This document shows positions 45,330-53,199 of a stretch of 64,000 bases of DNA, piece by piece. The DNA is from Desulfatitalea alkaliphila (GTDB lineage: Bacteria > Desulfobacterota > Desulfobacteria > Desulfobacterales > Desulfosarcinaceae): the NCBI RefSeq assembly GCF_022968795.1, contig NZ_JALJRB010000007.1, forward strand, positions 158,958-222,957, read 5' to 3'. Numbering within the stretch: position 1 is the first letter of the stretch; each line of letters begins with the position of its first letter. A program made the translations under genes and the position numbers. A model generated the notes under the pieces. It was not told the DNA's origin and did not search any database. It worked only from the letters and a program-made list of their open reading frames with translations.

Positions 45330-46490
45330 TCAGGGACGATCGGCGCTTTCCTCCGGCCGCACGGCCGAATAGGTGATGCGATAGATCGCACCCCTCAGGT
45401 CGTCGGAGACCAGCAGGCTACCGTCCGCCATGATTTCCACATCCACGGGACGCCCCCAGGCGAGGCCGCCCAGCAACCACCCTTTGGCGAACAGGTCGTA
45501 ACCCACCACCTGTTCGCCCCGCAGCGTGACCTGCATAATTCGGAAGCCGGATTTGTCCGGATGTTGCAAGGCACCTTGCTCGGCAATCATGATCCGGCCG
45601 TTGTAGCCGGGAGGAAACATGCGCCCTCTGTAGAAACGCAGGCCGGCGGCGTTCACACCGGGATCCAGACGCAATACCGGCGCGGTGAATTCGGAACAGG
45701 CGTGATCGCCGCCGAAGTGCTGATCGGCAAGAACGCCCCCGTAGCAATGGGGAAAACCGAAATGCAGCCCCCTTGCGTCGGCGCGATTGAGCTCATCGGG
45801 AACCGGCCCCGGGTCCGTTTGCCGGGGGGCGGTGTCGGTGAACCAAAGGGCGCGGGACCCGGGGTGCCAATCCATCCCCATGCTGTGACGCACGCCACGG
45901 AGCACCACCTCGAAACCGCTGCCGTCGCGATTGAGGCGCGCGATGGCGGCAAACATGGCACCCTCTTCCCTGCACACATCGCACGGCGCGCTCAAGGTCA
46001 CATATAGACGGCCGTCGGGGCCGGCGCGCAAGGTGCGCCAGCCATGCAGCATTGCCTTGGGAAGCCGGTCGAAGATCACCTCGGGCGCCGGGGGCCGATC
46101 CAGGTGACTTTCAATGCGCCGGAACCGCAATATGCGGTCCACCTCGGCCACATACAGATCACCGTCCATGAAGGCCACCCCGTTGGGCATGTTCAGCTCT
46201 TCGGCCAAAATATGCACCCGGTCCGCCCGACCGTCGCCGTTTTGGTCCACCACGGCGTAAACCCGCCCGCTTTGCCGGGTACCCACGAAGAGCACACCGC
46301 CGGGGCTGACGGCCATGGACCGGGCGCCGGGCAGTTCGTCGGCATAAAGCGCGATGGCAAATCCCGGCGGCAAATCGATGGCGGCCAGCATCATGCGGTT
46401 CTGCACCCCGGCTGCGACTGTATTCCCACCCAAGCCAAGAGCAAAGGTCGCCACCACAATCCATACCAGTGACCAACGGCGCAATAACAT
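45330..46490 (-). CDS. Exported PQQ-type sugar dehydrogenase-like beta-propeller protein
   Basis: A 386-residue protein with an N-terminal signal sequence (about 1-27) and a six-bladed propeller of the L-sorbosone/glucose dehydrogenase superfamily (GVLFVGTRQSGRVYAV, DQNGDGRADRV, PNGVAF, GMDWHPG, PPGYNGRIMIAEQG, VDVEIMADGSLLVSDD). Such proteins are periplasmic quinoprotein oxidoreductases or calcium-binding propellers. Whether PQQ is made by this anaerobe is unknown, so function is open. The start follows GGAAGGAG; an upstream ATG lacks this. A cysteine pair (CDVC) is present mid-chain. Confidence 0.8.
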   Translation of the reverse strand: MLLRRWSLVWIVVATFALGLGGNTVAAGVQNRMMLAAIDLPPGFAIALYADELPGARSMAVSPGGVLFVGTRQSGRVYAVVDQNGDGRADRVHILAEELNMPNGVAFMDGDLYVAEVDRILRFRRIESHLDRPPAPEVIFDRLPKAMLHGWRTLRAGPDGRLYVTLSAPCDVCREEGAMFAAIARLNRDGSGFEVVLRGVRHSMGMDWHPGSRALWFTDTAPRQTDPGPVPDELNRADARGLHFGFPHCYGGVLADQHFGGDHACSEFTAPVLRLDPGVNAAGLRFYRGRMFPPGYNGRIMIAEQGALQHPDKSGFRIMQVTLRGEQVVGYDLFAKGWLLGGLAWGRPVDVEIMADGSLLVSDDLRGAIYRITYSAVRPEESADRP

Positions 46491-46635
46491 CGACGCAACT
46501 CCTTCCGAGATCAAAAACCTCCCCTCGGTGGAAGAGGATTCAAGCTTTACATCGTCTTGCGGCCCATCCTTGACAACACCCGGCCGACAGCATAGGGGTT
46601 GTTGTCTGCATTGTCAAAAGCAGAAAGCGAAGGCC

Positions 46636-47607
46636 ATGCATCCAAACGACGAACAAAACATCCGCGCTTGGGCCGCCCGGCAATCGACCCCCGTCACCAT
46701 CACGGCGGCCCGGGCGGAGGGCGATGCCGACCGGCGGCTGGAGCGCTTCTGCGCAGAAATCCAAACGTTGATACCCGATCTGCGGATCGCCACTGGCGAC
46801 AACGACCCCTTCCGCGCGCCGGCCCTGATCATCGGCCGCCACCGCAACATCGCCTATCAGGCGGTGCCTGAAGGAGCGGAATTGCCCCCTTTTCTCACGG
46901 GTTTGGAAGGCGCAGGCGGCGGGACCGGGGACCTGCCCCCGGACTTGAAGGATTGGCGGGATCGCATGGCGCTGCCCGTTGAGCTGACCCTTTTCATCGC
47001 CATGCAGTGCCCCCATTGCCCGCGGGAGGCCGATCGTTTGGTCCGACTGTGCGCCGCCACGCCCAAGATTCGCCTGGCCGTGGTGGACGGGCACCTCTTC
47101 GCCGATCAAGCCGCCGCTCACGGCATTCGCGCCGTCCCCACGCTGCTCCTTGACGGGCAAATGCGCTGGAGCGGCGCCATCGACCTGCCCGATGTGATCC
47201 GCCAATGCCTCCGACGCGACCCCGCCCGCCTATCGGTCAGCGGTTTGCGCCAACTCCTGGAAGCCGGCGAAGCACCCCGCGCCGCGGCCATGATGATCGA
47301 TCACGGGTCGATCTTCCCGTCCCTGCTGCCGTTGCTGACCCACGAACGCTGGTCGGTGCGCCTGGGCGCCATGGTGGTGGTGGAGTACCTGGTCGAAGCA
47401 ATGCCGTCATTGGCCGTCAGTTTGATCGCCCCGCTCCGACGGCAATTCGACCGACTGCTTCCCCGGGTGCAGGGGGATGTGGTGCAGGTACTGGGGCAGA
47501 TCGATGACAGCGCCGCCCGGCGTTGCCTGCAAGCCATCGCAGACGGTGATTTTGCCGCCGATGTCAAGGCCGCCGCCGCCGAGGAGCTTGAAAACCGCTC
47601 GTCTTGA
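46636..47607 (+). CDS. Thioredoxin-fold (CPHC) protein with C-terminal HEAT-like repeats
   Basis: A 323-residue cytoplasmic protein. Two thioredoxin-like halves (about 1-105 and 110-190) resemble glutaredoxin-like protein disulfide oxidoreductases; the second has the redox motif CPHC (residues 125-128) and a cis-proline in IRAVPTLLLDG. Residues about 200-323 are helical HEAT/PBS-type repeats (LLPLLTHERWSVRLGAMVVVEYL, VQGDVVQVLGQIDD). This suggests a disulfide reductase or isomerase with a protein-binding tail. The frame is open 94 codons upstream, but that part is the shadow of the neighbouring gene. Convergent with amylosucrase. Confidence 0.78.
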   Translation: MHPNDEQNIRAWAARQSTPVTITAARAEGDADRRLERFCAEIQTLIPDLRIATGDNDPFRAPALIIGRHRNIAYQAVPEGAELPPFLTGLEGAGGGTGDLPPDLKDWRDRMALPVELTLFIAMQCPHCPREADRLVRLCAATPKIRLAVVDGHLFADQAAAHGIRAVPTLLLDGQMRWSGAIDLPDVIRQCLRRDPARLSVSGLRQLLEAGEAPRAAAMMIDHGSIFPSLLPLLTHERWSVRLGAMVVVEYLVEAMPSLAVSLIAPLRRQFDRLLPRVQGDVVQVLGQIDDSAARRCLQAIADGDFAADVKAAAAEELENRSS

Positions 47608-47625
47608 CCACGGTTCGAGAACCAC

Positions 47626-49581
47626 CTATCCCTTCAGCGCCAACCACCTGGCCCGGTATCCTTCCAGAAGGATCGGTTGCCCCGCCGCCACGCGCTCATC
47701 ATTGAGCAGATCGGCCACCTCGTCCGGGGCTCCGAATGCGGCGAGCCACTCGCTTTCAAGGGTTTGGGTATCTTCGGAAAAATTGCAGACCACCAACACT
47801 TTCTGGGCGCCATGGGCGCGAACGTAAGCAAACACATGGGCATTGCGGCTGTCCACCACCTCCATGCCGCCATTGTAAAAGGCCGGGATCGCTTTGCGTT
47901 TTTTAAAGAGGTTGACCATTTCGTGATAGAAGCGCCACTCCAAAGTGTCGCTGTCGGCCAGATCGTCCCGGGCTTCCCAGCGGTGGCGGCAACGGTGCAC
48001 CCAGCGGCTGTCATTGGCTTTGGCCGGATCGGTCAGGAAAGTGTAGTCGTTGAGCATGCCCCACTCGTCGCCCAGGTACAACAGGGGAATGCCGCCGGCA
48101 CTGACGATGATGCTGCGCAGCAGATTGATGCGGCGCACGGCCAGTTCGATCCACTCCGGCTCTTCCTGTTCAATGGCGTTCTCCAGTCCGGCCAAGGAAG
48201 ACAGGGTGCCGGAGACCCGCACATCGCCATTTTCCGGGTTGAATTGAAACGGCACCCCGCGGGCGAAGGAACCCGGGAAACGACCGGTGTAGAAGTCGTT
48301 GAGAAAGCGGCGGTGGCCCGCCGGATCGATGCCCACGGCGCGCGCATCCTCGTCGGCGAAGGTCCAGCCGATGTCGTCGTGACAGCGCAGGTAGTTGACC
48401 CACGAGCAGCCTTCGGGAATGCGGCTGCGGTGCCGCATGGCGTGCACCAACAGCTTGACCTCCCGGGTGGCCAGCGCCTCCCAGAGCAAGGCCATGAGCA
48501 TCGGGTTGTAGGACAATTGACATTGATGGGGGTGGATGTAGGACAGCACATCGTCGGGGTGGACGATGGCCTCGGACTTGAAGCGCACCCCCGGCGCGAC
48601 GATTTGCATCAGGGCGTTGAATGCGCTTATCAAGGTGTGGGCTTCGGGTTGGTTTTCGCAATCGGTGCCCAACTGTTTCCAGATGAAGGCCACCGCATCC
48701 AGTCGGAAGATGTCGACTCCCTGGTTGGCCAGAAAGAGCATCTCTTCGGCCATGGCACGGAACACTTTCGGGTTGGCATAGTTCAGGTCCCACTGGAAAC
48801 TGTTGAAGGTGGTCCAGACCCAGCGCTGCATCTCTTCGGACCAGGTGAAACTGCCCCGTCGCACCGAGGGGAAGATGTCCCGCAAATGACGCTGAAACTG
48901 ATCGGGCAGGGTGCGGTCGGGGAAGGTCCAATAATAGGCCTGGTAGTCGGGATCCCCCGCCTTGGCCCTGCGCGCCCAGATGTGTTCATCGGCGGTGTGG
49001 TTGAACACGAAATCCAGCACCAGGCTGATGCCTTCCGCGCGCAGGGTGGCCGCCAGGGCGTTGAGTTCCGCCATGGTGCCGATGGCCGGGTTGATGGCAC
49101 GGTAGTCGCTCACGGCGTAGCCGCCGTCGTTGTCCCCCACCGGTACGGCGAACAGGGGCATCAGGTGCAGATAGTTGATGCCCAGCTTCTTGAAATAGAC
49201 AACGTGTTCCTTGAGTTTGGCAAGGTTTTCGCTGAACAGATCCACGTACAGAACCGCACCGCAAATCTCGTGGGAGAGGTACCATTCAGGGTCGGCCTCC
49301 CGCCGGGCGTCCAACGCTTTGAGTTCATCGGATCGCTCCATCCAGGCCTGCATGGCGAGTCGCACCACCCGGATCAAGGTGTAGAAAAAGTCGTACTGCC
49401 AACCGTAGAGCGCGTGCAGATCCTTGAACAGACGCGGCCATTCCCGCTCCAGGCGCGCCTTGAATGCTTCCCATCGGTCCCCGTGCACGCCCGGCGCGGA
49501 TGCGAACCCCGCCTCCATTTCCGGCAGAATGCGATCCAACGATTTGCGCGCCTGGACCGATCGCCAATCACCACCCGTCAT
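47626..49581 (-). CDS. ams: Amylosucrase (GH13)
   Basis: A 651-residue GH13 enzyme of the amylosucrase type, which transfers glucose from sucrose to alpha-glucan and releases fructose. Key segments: LHLMPLF, the first region DFVFNHTADEHIW, the nucleophile region VDIFRLDAVAFIWKQLG, the acid/base region VRFKSEAIVH and YLRCHDDIGW with its Asp. The helical N-terminal domain (about 1-100) is also typical. ATG 49581 has GGAAGG; a TTG seven codons upstream is the alternative. With gpgS it suggests storage or osmolyte sugars in this block. Sucrose hydrolase/phosphorylase relatives cannot be fully excluded. Confidence 0.88.
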   Translation of the reverse strand: MTGGDWRSVQARKSLDRILPEMEAGFASAPGVHGDRWEAFKARLEREWPRLFKDLHALYGWQYDFFYTLIRVVRLAMQAWMERSDELKALDARREADPEWYLSHEICGAVLYVDLFSENLAKLKEHVVYFKKLGINYLHLMPLFAVPVGDNDGGYAVSDYRAINPAIGTMAELNALAATLRAEGISLVLDFVFNHTADEHIWARRAKAGDPDYQAYYWTFPDRTLPDQFQRHLRDIFPSVRRGSFTWSEEMQRWVWTTFNSFQWDLNYANPKVFRAMAEEMLFLANQGVDIFRLDAVAFIWKQLGTDCENQPEAHTLISAFNALMQIVAPGVRFKSEAIVHPDDVLSYIHPHQCQLSYNPMLMALLWEALATREVKLLVHAMRHRSRIPEGCSWVNYLRCHDDIGWTFADEDARAVGIDPAGHRRFLNDFYTGRFPGSFARGVPFQFNPENGDVRVSGTLSSLAGLENAIEQEEPEWIELAVRRINLLRSIIVSAGGIPLLYLGDEWGMLNDYTFLTDPAKANDSRWVHRCRHRWEARDDLADSDTLEWRFYHEMVNLFKKRKAIPAFYNGGMEVVDSRNAHVFAYVRAHGAQKVLVVCNFSEDTQTLESEWLAAFGAPDEVADLLNDERVAAGQPILLEGYRARWLALKG

Positions 49582-49704
49582 AACGCCTTCCACAAATTGC
49601 AAGCTTTGTCGTTTTTCATTCCTGAACCCTTCATTCGGTCACGCACAACGAAGGTGCCGCCTCAGCACGCTTGATCCCGCCGTTTGCGGTTGCACCAGCC
49701 GCTG

Positions 49705-51279
49705 TTATTGCCCCGTCCAATGGAGATGGTACAAATCGTGGCGCCGGTCGCGCAGGTTCTTCACCGTACCGCTGTTGCGGGCCGCCATGAGCGTGTTGGG
49801 CCGTACATCGGCGATGGCCACGGTCTCCACGTTGGGGGTCGTGTCGGCGGCGATGCCGTCCCGCGCAAAGGGAAAATCGCAAGGGGTGAGAATGCAGCTC
49901 TGGGCGTACTGGATGTCCATGTTGGCCACATTGGGCAAATTGCCCACGTTGCCCGACATCACCACATAGATCTGGTTTTCCACGGCCCTTGCCTGGCAAC
50001 AGTAGCGCACCCGCAGATAGCTCTGGCGTTCATCGGTGCAAAAGGGGACAAACAGGATCTGGATGCCTTGATCCACCAGATGGCGCACCAGTTCGGGGAA
50101 TTCGGCGTCATAGCAGATCAGCACCCCGATGGGGCCGCAGTCGGTCAGGATGGCATTCAGACTCTCGCCCCCTTCGATGTTCCACCAGTAATCCTCATTG
50201 GGGGTGGGGTGAATCTTGGTCTGCTGATGAATCGAGCCATCCCGCAAAAAGACATAGGAAATGTTCTCCACGCGGCCGGCATCGACCCTGGTGGGATGAG
50301 ACCCTGCGATGATATTGATGTTGTACCGCAAGGCCATGTCGCGCAAGGCCTCCTTGAAACGGGGCGTGTATTTGGTCAAGGCCTCGATGGACTCGGCCGG
50401 CGTCAGTTCCTGATCCTCGATGGAGAGCAACTGCAGGGTCAACATCTCGGGAAACACCACGAAGTCCCCCTTGTACTCGGCCACCACATCCACGAAGTAG
50501 GCCACGAAACTGACAAACTCCTCGAAGGAGCGCACCCGGCGCTGTTTGTATTGCACCGTCCCGATGCGCACCGTGTCGGGCAACCGGCCGCCGTAGGCCT
50601 TCTTGCGCACCGAGGAATCCCCCTCCCCCACCTTGGGATTGCGCCACACCATGTGGATGCCATACCCCATGGAGTGATGGTCTTCGGGCAGGTAGCCTTT
50701 GATCACACCGATCACTTCGAAACCGTTGTGCAGTTGGAAAGAGAGCACCGGATCGCGCGCCTTTTTATTTTGCACCTGTTCGATGTAGTTTTCGACGCTG
50801 CCGAATTTCTTGATGCGCTTGGAGAGGGTGGGCAAGCGCCCGGCGAAAACAATCCCCTTGAGCCCCTTTTCCTGACACAGCTTTTTGCGCGCGTTGTAGA
50901 GTCGCTGGCCCAGGCGGTAGCCCCGGTAATCGGGGTCGACACACACCTCCATACCGTAAAGCCAGTCCCCTTCCGGGTCGTGGTTGGCGGCATAACCGTT
51001 GCCGGTGATCGCCGCCCAGGTGTGGGCCTTGAGCGCCCGTCGCCCGTCCACCATGAAGGTGACGCAGTAACCCACCACTTTGGAACCCACGACAATCACA
51101 AACTGGCCTTCGGGAAAGTTGTTGATCTGACCTCTCACGGCGCCTTGGGTGTACCCCTTCATGACGGTGTCGGCATAGACCCGTTCGGTCAAATCACAGA
51201 TGGCCGGCACATCGCTCAGACGGGCATTGCGAACCTCCAAACGGCTTTTGGTATTGGCAAGACGACTGGTGTTGCTCAT
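49705..51279 (-). CDS. GNAT acetyltransferase / carbon-nitrogen hydrolase fusion
   Basis: A 524-residue two-domain protein. Residues about 10-215 form a GNAT domain (acetyl-CoA loop near YRGYRLGQRLYNARKK). Residues about 235-510 form a nitrilase-superfamily amidase with the full catalytic triad: Glu in VVFPEMLTL, Lys in QQTKIHPTP and Cys in VLICYDAEFPE. The fused family is known from many bacteria but not assigned a substrate; an amide formed and hydrolysed on a common ligand is one idea. ATG 51279 is chosen over a GTG at 51294 that abuts the GGA site. Confidence 0.85.
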   Translation of the reverse strand: MSNTSRLANTKSRLEVRNARLSDVPAICDLTERVYADTVMKGYTQGAVRGQINNFPEGQFVIVVGSKVVGYCVTFMVDGRRALKAHTWAAITGNGYAANHDPEGDWLYGMEVCVDPDYRGYRLGQRLYNARKKLCQEKGLKGIVFAGRLPTLSKRIKKFGSVENYIEQVQNKKARDPVLSFQLHNGFEVIGVIKGYLPEDHHSMGYGIHMVWRNPKVGEGDSSVRKKAYGGRLPDTVRIGTVQYKQRRVRSFEEFVSFVAYFVDVVAEYKGDFVVFPEMLTLQLLSIEDQELTPAESIEALTKYTPRFKEALRDMALRYNINIIAGSHPTRVDAGRVENISYVFLRDGSIHQQTKIHPTPNEDYWWNIEGGESLNAILTDCGPIGVLICYDAEFPELVRHLVDQGIQILFVPFCTDERQSYLRVRYCCQARAVENQIYVVMSGNVGNLPNVANMDIQYAQSCILTPCDFPFARDGIAADTTPNVETVAIADVRPNTLMAARNSGTVKNLRDRRHDLYHLHWTGQ

Positions 51280-51356
51280 ATCGGTTGTTTGCACTCCTTT
51301 TTTAGTGGTCGATATCGGGTCGGGATTGAATCAGGCTCCGGAAAGGGTAACATGCT

Positions 51357-52742
51357 TTATTCATCGGTATCGGCATCGCTGCGCGCCTCCCCCGCCTTTT
51401 CGACAAGCGAGGGCGGCAGGGATTTGGCCGCTTTGGCACCCAACGCTTTGAGCGCCTCGGTACGCCGGACCAGATTGCCGTTGCCGCTGACCAGACGGTC
51501 ATGGGCGGTGTGATAGGCACCGCGGGCGCGATCGAGCATCTGTCCCACCTCCTGCAGCGCTTCGACAAACCCCACGAATTTGTCATACAATGCGCCGGCT
51601 CTCCGGGCAATCTCCAATGCATGGCGACTCTGGTACACTTGGCGCCACATGTGCGCAATGACCCGCAAGGTAACCAGCAGCGTGGAAGGGGTGACCACCA
51701 CGACGTTGTTTTCCAGCGCCTCGGTGAACAACGTCCCATCCTTTTCCACGGCAGCCAGAAAAGCGGCTTCGATGGGCACGAACATCAAGGCGAAATCAGG
51801 ACTGAACAGACCCTCCAAGTCGGTATAATTTTTCGCGGCCAGGGATTGGATGTGACGGCGCAAGGATTGGACGTGGCGCTCCAGGTGCAGCTCCCGCTCC
51901 GCCGCGGTCTCGGACCGCTGATAGGCTTCGTAGCTATTGAGCGACACCTTGGCGTCGATCACCACATCCCGGCCCTCGGGCAATCGCACAACGGCATCGG
52001 GTATGAACCGTCGCCCATCACGATCCCGCAGGGCGACCTGTGTATCGAACTCCCGACCCTTTTGCAAACCCGCGGCTTCCAATACCCGGGCCAGCACCAC
52101 TTCGCCCCAGTTGCCCCGTGTTTTGCTGTCGCCCTTCAAGGCCCGGGTCAGGTTGAGCGCCTCCTGCCCGATCCGTTGGTTGAGCGATTTCAGGTTTTGG
52201 ATTTCGGCCTGCAGGGCGACACGGTCGCGGGTCTCCTTGTCGTACACATCCTCGACCCGGCGTTTGAAACGCTCGATCTGGTCCCGCAGCGGATCGATCA
52301 GGTGGTGGAAAGCCGTTTGGTGCCGCTCCACCAGCTGCCCGCCCTTTTCCTCGAATATCCGTTGCGCCAGTACCTGGAATTCGCTTTGCAGCTGTTTGCG
52401 GGCATCCTGCAACAAGGCCAATTTTTCCTCGCCCTGCTTGCGCTCCTGGTCCAGCACGGTTTCCAGCTCGGCCACCCGCACTCGCAAGGCGTTGCACCGC
52501 TCCTGCCACTGGTCGACCGCCTCTTGCCGCTCCGTTAACCGTTCCCGCAAATCGAGGACGTAATTTTGGGCCGTCGCCAAGCGTTCCTCCAGCACATCCA
52601 GGGCCCTGGCGTCGCGGTGCAGCTGCCGCCGCCAGGCTACCCGCAACCGGCTGCGCACCACCAAACCCGCCACCAAGGCGCCCATGAGGCAGCCGCCGAA
52701 AACGGCGCCGAGCCAATATGGATCACTGAGATTCGGGAACAT
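51357..52742 (-). CDS. rmuC: RmuC-family DNA recombination protein
   Basis: A 461-residue protein with an N-terminal membrane anchor (about 9-28), a long coiled coil (about 35-190) and the RmuC nuclease-like core (KTRGNWGEVVLARVLEAAGL, PDAVVRLPEGRDVVIDAKVSL, YEAY, DFALMFVPIEAAF). RmuC limits recombination between inverted repeats and may defend against foreign DNA. The core acidic/lysine residues (PDAVV..VIDAKV) resemble PD-(D/E)xK sites. It is divergent from the acs operon leader. Confidence 0.93.
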   Translation of the reverse strand: MFPNLSDPYWLGAVFGGCLMGALVAGLVVRSRLRVAWRRQLHRDARALDVLEERLATAQNYVLDLRERLTERQEAVDQWQERCNALRVRVAELETVLDQERKQGEEKLALLQDARKQLQSEFQVLAQRIFEEKGGQLVERHQTAFHHLIDPLRDQIERFKRRVEDVYDKETRDRVALQAEIQNLKSLNQRIGQEALNLTRALKGDSKTRGNWGEVVLARVLEAAGLQKGREFDTQVALRDRDGRRFIPDAVVRLPEGRDVVIDAKVSLNSYEAYQRSETAAERELHLERHVQSLRRHIQSLAAKNYTDLEGLFSPDFALMFVPIEAAFLAAVEKDGTLFTEALENNVVVVTPSTLLVTLRVIAHMWRQVYQSRHALEIARRAGALYDKFVGFVEALQEVGQMLDRARGAYHTAHDRLVSGNGNLVRRTEALKALGAKAAKSLPPSLVEKAGEARSDADTDE

Positions 52743-53199
52743 GGTTTTATTCTCCGCTTTTACCTTAATAGCACCCTATAACTATTGACAAAAAAAAGCC
52801 CTCTATATTAATGTGGTCCCTTGGTTCGATATCAGCACCTGAATACAATTTAATATGTTGAATTTATTAAAAATCGAAACAGTATCAAATACCACCGCAA
52901 GCATGGAAAGGAGGAATCACAACCTACACCTTGAGGCGATGGGTCTGCTTGGACGCCATCCGACCCCGACGCGGCCTTCTGTTTTCGTGACCGCGTCATT
53001 CGTGCGACACGGCCACCCCCTCCGGGATGACCCGCCGCGCCCCGGACGGGGCACCTGCGATACTGGCCGGACAAGATTTTGTCAACCCCAAATGAATCGG
53101 CGACCTGCAGCACATGAACCCGCAACACTTACAACTTAAAGCAGTTACCATCTTGTCGGACTGCAACCTTTAACCGGTATCTCATTTAAGGAGGTAACA
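52743..53199 (+). promoter_or_regulatory. Promoter and long structured leader of the acs operon
   Basis: A 457-base non-coding region. TTGGTT (52821-52826) and TACAAT (52844-52849) form a sigma70-like promoter with 17-base spacing, implying a leader of about 340 bases. TTGACA (52783 region) is also present but has no well-placed -10. Downstream hairpins: GATGG/CCATC (52938-52942 with 52956-52960), GACGCGG/CCGCGTC (52968-52974 with 52991-52997) and GCCCC/GGGGC (53039-53043 with 53048-53052). No cobalamin-riboswitch consensus or other known class was recognised. The acsD ribosome site AAGGAGG ends the region. Confidence 0.5.

Noticed and set aside
52900..53100. Cobalamin riboswitch upstream of the acs operon
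   Set aside because: A GGCCAC stretch is present, but the B12-box context and other conserved segments of the class are not seen.
52855..53139. 94-codon ORF in the acs leader
   Set aside because: No ribosome site at its ATG, irregular Pro/Arg-rich translation from the GC hairpin region and no hydrophobic or family pattern. A leader peptide cannot be excluded but is not supported.
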